A stretch of DNA of 64,000 nucleotides, from assembly GCA_004335635.1 (NCBI GenBank), contig QAXH01001707.1:2716-66715 (forward strand), in the 5' to 3' direction. The notes under the pieces were generated by a model that was given only the letters and a program-made list of their open reading frames with translations, had not been told where the DNA came from and ran no database searches. Position 1 is the first letter of the stretch. Each line of letters begins with the position of its first letter. Below, piece after piece: positions 60,801-64,000 of this stretch. This DNA is from Chloromonas sp. AAM2. Taxonomy: Eukaryota > Chlorophyta > Chlorophyceae > Chlamydomonadales > Chlamydomonadaceae. Both the position numbers and the translations under genes were made by a program.

Positions 60801-62805
60801 AAGCCCATTTCTAGTCTGGTCTGCGTCACATGCTGAGCTGGAATCGTGCATGCTTGACGATGTGCAGGTGGGAGTGACGATGAGGTTGTCAGTGCCCTGG
60901 TGACTGATCTGCTCGCCCGCCTGCCGCCTAACTTTGACGTGGAGAAGGCCACCCTCAAGTACCCGGTGCGGTACGAGCAGTCGCTCAACCAGGTGCTGTG
61001 CCAGGAGATGCTGCGGTACAACAGACTGCTGGACGTCATAAGGACCAGCTTACAGGTGCGATTAGAATTAAATGTATCAAATGCACAGATCATGCTCAGA
61101 CACTGTGCTCAGAGTAGGTCAGGTCTCTGTCTGTGCCCGGCCCCGTTCCATGTCCCGTGCCACCTTCCTTGATGTAGACAGATATATGTTAGGCTCCCGT
61201 CTGTTCAGCCTTCTGATCTTCAGCCTAGGACATATTTAGAAGGTATATGGACAAGCTGGGGCAGGGTGAGGTATGGAGAAGCTCGAGCATAGGGTAGCAA
61301 GCAAAGCTGACACTGAACTCCGGCATTGGCAGCATCAGGCTTCCTCGCATAGCAGCACACGCCCACAGCACCCGCTTGCATAGCAGCACACGCCTGCCAC
61401 TACCTGAAGCCCACTATGCTCTCACAATCAATTGTTTGCCTGCGTGCTACCCAGGCGCTGGCAAGGGCTCTGGCCGGCCTTGCAGTCCTGAGCTCAGAGC
61501 TCGACGGCGTCCTGCGAGCGTTGGCCATTGGTGCCGTGCCCAGCGCATGGAAGGGCAAGAGCTTCCCCTCGCTCAAACCGCTGGGCGGGTACATGGCAGA
61601 TCTGTTGGCTAGGCTGACCATGCTACAGGTGATAGGGGCGGGAGGTGTGGAGGAGGGTCATGGCAGAGATAGGCTGCAGGAGAGCACATGCTCTCTGAGT
61701 CTGATATGGCAGCCAGGCACTGGTGCATGTATCGTAAATAATCAGCAAAACGTGAGACAATTCCTGCCTTTGTCAACCTCGAGTTGAGCATGGCTCTCGT
61801 GCATCTGTTGTTTGCAGCGTTGGTTGAAACGATGTTTTACTTCAGCAATTTGTCGACTGTTGATCTGTTTGCAGTCTTGGTTTGATCACGGCGCGCCCGC
61901 TGTGTTCTGGGTGAGCGGGTTCTTCTTCACGCCCTCGTTCATGACAGCGGCTCTGCAGAACTACGCACGGCGCAACAAGCTCGCTATCGACTCGGTGAGA
62001 CGGGCAAGCAAAGGAACCAGGGCGGGCCGGTTTGGAAAGCTTGAACTGACACGGCATGGCGATTGGGGTTCAAGCTGCGGGAGCTGCAGGGGCAAGAGTC
62101 CAGAGCTAAAGCACGTCATGTTCATATGGGGCGGAAAAACGAAGGAGTGCATTGATTTCGTCTGCCATTGTGCGATTTGCCAGCGCTGAAGCAGAGCATG
62201 TTTCAATGGCTGTGTGCGTAGGCTAGGTGATGCTTTATCAAACAAATCTCGTTAGCCACCTTGCAGGTCGGATACGATTTTGTGGTGATGAACATGGACC
62301 CCTCGGAGTACAAGTACCCTCCCCCTGAGGGAGTCTACATCCACGGCCTGTTCTTGGAGGGAGCGGGCTGGGATGCCACACACAAACAGCTGTGTGAGAG
62401 CAAGCCAAAGGTAGGCGTCTGCATAACGTAGATCGCAACGAAGGTGATCCGCCCAGCTGCTGCTGCGGCCCTGCTGATACTGTGGCCTCCGTGAAGCCCT
62501 GCGCAAAACGCCGCACAAAACGCAATAGAAGATATGCAATCGCATTGCCCTTGCTGTGCTGTTCATTGCAGGTGCTGTTCGAGTCTGCGCCCGTCATCTG
62601 GCTGCAGCCCAAGCCCGTCAACCGCATGAGTCACTACCCCGGTTACGAATGCCCAGTGTACCGCACAGCGGAACGGCGGGGCGTTCTCGCGACTACCGGC
62701 CATTCGACCAACTTCCTGATGATGCTCCGACTGCCCAGCGACCAGCCCGAGTGGCACTGGACCCTTCGGGGCGTGTGCATGCTGTGCAGCTTGACGACTG
62801 ATTGA
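20273..62805 (+). CDS. axonemal dynein heavy chain, inner-arm single-headed type (99-exon model)
   Basis: Complete gene from ATG 20273 (in-frame TGA just upstream) to TGA 62803-62805, modelled as 99 exons giving about 4,167 residues. This is normal for axonemal dynein heavy chains. Order: N-terminal tail, linker, AAA1 to AAA4 with nucleotide-binding loops, coiled-coil stalk with microtubule-binding domain, AAA5, AAA6 and a C-terminal domain ending [16 protein letters not shown], the standard dynein terminus. The motor hydrolyses ATP at AAA1 to slide doublet microtubules in the flagellum. The stalk-tip region ([32 protein letters not shown]) resembles the DNAH3/7/12 or DNAH6 group of single-headed inner-arm chains better than outer-arm chains; the exact orthologue is uncertain. 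Introns 55 and 67 are GC-AG. All phases close except between exons 9 and 10, where one base seems to be missing. Exon coordinates are given in the segment entries. Confidence 0.95.
23970..24025 (+). repeat. SINE-like repeat family A, copy 2
   Basis: ATC-rich stretch, then CATGGTTGAACCCACGGTAC, within a dynein intron. Opposite orientation to copy 1 (8036-8104), same as copy 3 (38447-38522). Confidence 0.6.
24483..24924 (+). other. frame break in the dynein tail between exons 9 and 10
   Basis: Exon 9 reads [21 protein letters not shown], after which the family-like continuation FEKVRQ is in another frame, ending at CGGCAG before GTGGTG (24565). Exon 10 (24853) then needs phase 0, giving [14 protein letters not shown]. 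With either candidate donor the summed coding length is one base short of a multiple of three. One missing base near 24541-24546 explains it. The cause may be a sequence error, a real mutation or an unseen microexon. Confidence 0.65.
25312..25440 (+). repeat. GT microsatellite joined to repeat family B, copy 1
   Basis: About 46 bp of GT repeats followed by ACATGGTCTTCAGTCCGGGG and AACTGCTCAGCAAGGG. Two related copies, each also led by a GT-rich simple tract, are at 27590-27655 and 35925-36010, all in dynein introns on the same strand. Confidence 0.7.
27590..27655 (+). repeat. GTT microsatellite joined to repeat family B, copy 2 (diverged)
   Basis: GTT repeats, then CACATTTAATCCAGGAAGGA and CTACTCAGCGGCACGG. 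The most diverged member of family B, in the dynein intron after exon 15. Confidence 0.5.
32196..32245 (+). repeat. repeat family C, copy 2
   Basis: CGTGTCCTGTGACGGCTTCC then ATGATGTAGACACGATACAC, in the intron before exon 28. Confidence 0.55.
32509..32603 (+). repeat. 12-bp minisatellite, about 8 units
   Basis: Units of TGATGCATGGGC with occasional TGGTGCATGGGC, in the dynein intron just before exon 29. The antisense strand reads as an artificial His-Gln-Pro-Met repeat. Confidence 0.95.
35925..36010 (+). repeat. GTTG repeats joined to repeat family B, copy 3
   Basis: GTTGGTGTT units, then ACATGGCCTTCAGTCCGGGG and GGACTGCTCAGCGGGGG. Nearly identical to copy 1 over about 35 bp. In the intron between exons 36 and 37. 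Confidence 0.7.
37531..37563 (+). other. duplicated 33-nt micro-exon in the AAA1 intron
   Basis: Flanked by acceptor CTTGTCCAG and donor GTATGT, this 33-nt piece reads [11 protein letters not shown]. Exon 40, 95 bp downstream, starts [11 protein letters not shown]. The six base differences are all at third codon positions and only one changes a residue. It is phase 0 on both sides, so inclusion would keep the frame and repeat eleven residues. Confidence 0.75.
38447..38522 (+). repeat. SINE-like repeat family A, copy 3
   Basis: ATC-rich stretch, then CATGGTTCAACCCACGGTGC and CAGCTACACACAGTATCT. The similarity to copy 1 extends over about 75 bp. Lies in the dynein intron before exon 42. Confidence 0.6.
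39352..39377 (+). repeat. telomere-like CCCTAA tract in a dynein intron
   Basis: ATAACCCTAACCCTGACCCT followed by AACCC, about 20 bp into the intron after exon 43. It resembles (CCCTAA)n telomeric DNA with one altered unit. Confidence 0.7.
39826..39879 (+). repeat. ATC trinucleotide microsatellite
   Basis: About 17 ATC/CAT units in the dynein intron after exon 44. The antisense Asp-repeat reading frame is an artefact. Confidence 0.95.
41218..41390 (+). repeat. imperfect tandem duplication in the intron after exon 47
   Basis: Two copies of a segment of about 90 bp: GCATGGCCCAGCACAGCGAT through ACCGTCAAAC, then GCATGGCCCACTACAGAGGC through ACCGTCAAGT. No coding meaning seen. Confidence 0.7.
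41888..45391 (+). other. dynein heavy chain: AAA3 (exons 49-58)
   Basis: Exons 41888-42078, 42562-42696, 42857-42949, 43162-43226, 43516-43628, 43757-43858, 44129-44410, 44624-44749, 45029-45109, 45311-45391; about residues 1945-2368. Walker [16 protein letters not shown] spans exons 52-53; Walker B is [10 protein letters not shown] in exon 54; [19 protein letters not shown] is in exon 55. AAA3 is the regulatory nucleotide site of dynein. Exon 55 ends at a GC donor (CAAG then GCAAGT); the only nearby GT donor would break the phase. Confidence 0.95.
43996..44105 (+). repeat. 45-55 bp tandem repeat in the intron before exon 55
   Basis: TTGCCAACATACGGTCA starts at 43996 and 44041, with a partial third unit at 44096. 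Confidence 0.85.
45636..48877 (+). other. dynein heavy chain: AAA4 (exons 59-66)
   Basis: Exons 45636-45725, 46058-46129, 46356-46450, 46699-46846, 47294-47548, 48009-48145, 48364-48510, 48784-48877; about residues 2368-2714. Walker A is [16 protein letters not shown] (exon 62), the normal dynein AAA4 form with Arg after Gly. Walker B-like VFLFSDSQI and [15 protein letters not shown] follow in exon 63. Exon 64 has [20 protein letters not shown] and exon 65 begins the [10 protein letters not shown] block. Confidence 0.95.
47927..47987 (+). repeat. short tandem repeat in the intron before exon 64
   Basis: Four variants of GATGCGCTGCGACCCGT in a row. Confidence 0.85.
49182..52375 (+). other. 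dynein heavy chain: stalk and microtubule-binding domain (exons 67-74)
   Basis: Exons 49182-49367, 49674-49778, 50100-50189, 50527-50697, 51163-51257, 51550-51670, 51954-52025, 52254-52375; about residues 2715-3035. Ascending coiled coil in exons 67-68, microtubule-binding domain about residues 2812-2930 ([20 protein letters not shown], then [19 protein letters not shown]), descending coiled coil in exons 72-74 ending [19 protein letters not shown]. There is no large extra loop at the tip. Exon 67 ends at a GC donor (GAAG then GCAAGT). Confidence 0.93.
53905..53946 (+). repeat. telomere-like CCCTAAA tract at a splice acceptor
   Basis: Degenerate CCCTAAA units (CCTAAACCCTAAACCTAACC) run almost up to the CTCGCAG acceptor of exon 77 and provide its pyrimidine-rich stretch. 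Confidence 0.7.
54933..55040 (+). repeat. 28-bp minisatellite, four units
   Basis: TGGCCTGGGGGTGTGGACAC starts at 54933, 54961, 54989 and 55017. It begins 8 bp after the donor of exon 79. The 28-bp period is not a multiple of three, consistent with its intronic position. Confidence 0.95.
57655..57680 (+). repeat. CA microsatellite
   Basis: About 12 CA units in the dynein intron after exon 86. Confidence 0.95.
61139..61190 (+). repeat. repeat family C, copy 3
   Basis: CATGTCCCGTGCCACCTTCC then TTGATGTAGACAGATATATG, in the intron after exon 95. Confidence 0.5.
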
Positions 62806-63828
62806 TGCATGACTGTTAGCCACCCTGACGAGTGACTGATGCATCATCGTTGGTTAAGACTATCGAGGCGTGACCGGGCAGGTTGCGCGGACAGTGGGCC
62901 AATACCTCGCATAGGCGGAGTTTCGGACAGTCAGAGACAGAAATCCATTCATCGCAGCTTGTGGCCATCAAGCGGAGATCCATTCATCGTCAAAGTCCTT
63001 GGTTGTACTCATGTGGCACGTGATCGCTCGGCTAACGCTTCCTGTCTTATCCTCTTTTTACCATAACGTTAGGTTTAGTTCAACTGAGTTGAGGATTTGT
63101 GCGTCAGATTTGAGTTTTATATGTAAGAATTCCGATTGGCGAGTCAGTGCAGACCGCGCCGACCTGTTGCAGTCATTGATAGGGTAAGTGTTTGCAATGA
63201 CAGGCTTCTTGCTGTGTCGCATGCCACAGTAGCGGCTGGTTCAAACATGCTCACAGAAAAAAGAATGTTCTGTGCTGTGCTGTAACATCTGAGCTGAGGG
63301 ACGCCCCTCTACTACCATAACACCGTGTGATTATCAGCGCGGTCTGGTCAAATGATCGAACCACAATGATCCTGCTGGCCGGCACCTGCGTTTTAATATC
63401 CTGATGTGCTTAGCACAGTTCAGCCGGCCAGAGCACAGTTCGAAGCGGCTCTCTGCCTGTCGGAGCTACGTTATGATCTGATCCTGGAGAGGCAGAGAGA
63501 TGCGAACAGGCTGTCAAGCAGTACATACCCCATCACAGCCATGTTCCTGAGATCATCGACCGCCACCCGCTTGTTGGACTGACCGCAACACCTCCTGATC
63601 CCAACACCTCCACTAGTTCCGGCCTCAACAGTTATTGGCACATTACACACTGCCTGTAGCCAGGACTTGCCAACAGTTGCATGTGCGAACACGGATTTTC
63701 ACTACGGCACTGCCTGTTGCACGCAAGTACCAATCACCACACCGGTGTGTGAGCCATTCTGACCGGCCAGTACCTCTCCAAGCAGGCACACACGCACGTC
63801 CGTGACTTCATTGCACACCAGTGACCAC
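62806..63828. other. downstream of dynein; no confident gene
   Basis: Contains the probable dynein 3' untranslated region; a TGTAA at 63122-63126 is a candidate poly(A) signal. On the minus strand, 63578-63529 could be a 50-nt exon (SNKRVAVDDLRNMAVMG, between a GGTCAG acceptor and a GTATGT donor), perhaps of a convergent gene, but a single short exon is weak evidence. Confidence 0.4.
63122..63126 (+). terminator. candidate TGTAA polyadenylation signal for the dynein gene
   Basis: First clear TGTAA after the stop at 62805, about 317 bp downstream. Its distance is plausible for a chlorophyte 3' UTR, but other signals may be used. Confidence 0.35.
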
Positions 63829-64000
63829 TTGCGAGTCAACCAGACTGATGGTACAAACTTGTGTCAGCTTGCAGCAAACAAAAAACAAACAAACAGCATG
63901 CCCAACTTGTGTCGGAACAATGGAACAACCTTTCACACGTAAGCTGTTCCTGTTCCAGTTGCGAGTCAACCAGACTGATGGTACAAACTTGTGTCAGCTT
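63829..64000 (+). repeat. direct repeat with 130-bp period at the window edge
   Basis: TTGCGAGTCAACCAGACTGA and the next 22 bases occur at 63829-63870 and again at 63959-64000. The second copy is cut by the end of the window, so this may be the start of a longer tandem array. Confidence 0.8.

Larger units (their letters stand above)
55949..62805 (+). other. dynein heavy chain: AAA6 and C-terminal domain (exons 82-99)
   Basis: Exons 55949-56103, 56473-56579, 56815-56882, 57023-57127, 57459-57572, 57834-57905, 58093-58224, 58474-58622, 59021-59156, 59317-59443, 59742-59829, 60028-60244, 60454-60562, 60868-61055, 61455-61628, 61875-61994, 62267-62410, 62572-62805; about residues 3355-4167. Landmarks: [91 protein letters not shown], and [20 protein letters not shown] near the end. 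A Gly-rich, acidic insert (about 15 residues, exons 94-95) interrupts the C-terminal domain. Confidence 0.94.

Noticed and set aside
1..64000. CRISPR arrays, tRNA or rRNA genes, reverse transcriptase or transposase genes
   Set aside because: None found by eye. Tandem repeats here are head-to-tail minisatellites without unique spacers, and no conserved mobile-element protein motif was seen.

Overview
The window is nuclear DNA from a eukaryote, most likely a chlorophyte green alga and probably a chlorophycean with motile flagella. The signs are genes cut into many short exons with GT...TGCAG introns, GC-rich third codon positions in exons against mixed introns full of microsatellites, TGTAA motifs downstream of stop codons, and an axonemal dynein gene. 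There is no operon structure, CRISPR array or recognisable bacterial, organellar or viral gene. All gene models were built by hand, by following reading frame and intron phase across splice sites. Coordinates should be exact or within a base or two, but there is no transcript support.

Layout, left to right: (1) 1-235 is a TA-rich low-complexity tract. (2) 252-1077 (+) is the 3' end of a protein kinase gene whose 5' part lies outside the window. (3) About 2770-9902 (-) is a multi-exon calcineurin-like metallophosphoesterase gene with an unrecognised C-terminal extension; its 5' end is unresolved. (4) 9958-10007 holds a stray copy of a taxilin exon. (5) 12236-16989 (-) is a complete 11-exon taxilin gene. 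(6) 17227-18193 (+) is a complete 3-exon SRP9 gene, divergent from taxilin across 237 bp. (7) 20273-62805 (+), two thirds of the window, is one complete axonemal dynein heavy chain gene modelled as 99 exons (about 4,167 residues). (8) 62806-64000 has no confident gene and ends in a direct repeat with a 130-bp period.

Taxilin (vesicle traffic) and SRP9 (co-translational targeting) may share a promoter and both serve general secretion. The dynein heavy chain is a flagellar motor subunit. It has the AAA1-AAA4 nucleotide-binding loops, a stalk and microtubule-binding domain, and an intact C-terminus; it looks like a single-headed inner-arm type. Its phases close throughout except at one point in the tail (about 24,540-24,565), where one base appears to be missing.

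The most interesting observations are small-scale. A 33-nt duplicated micro-exon sits in the dynein AAA1 region and differs from its parent at third codon positions only. A 47-bp tandem duplication doubles a splice acceptor in the phosphoesterase gene. A taxilin exon fragment lies outside its gene. There are four GC-AG introns, one of them in-frame and stop-free. Several short dispersed repeat families have copies in dynein introns and between the other genes.
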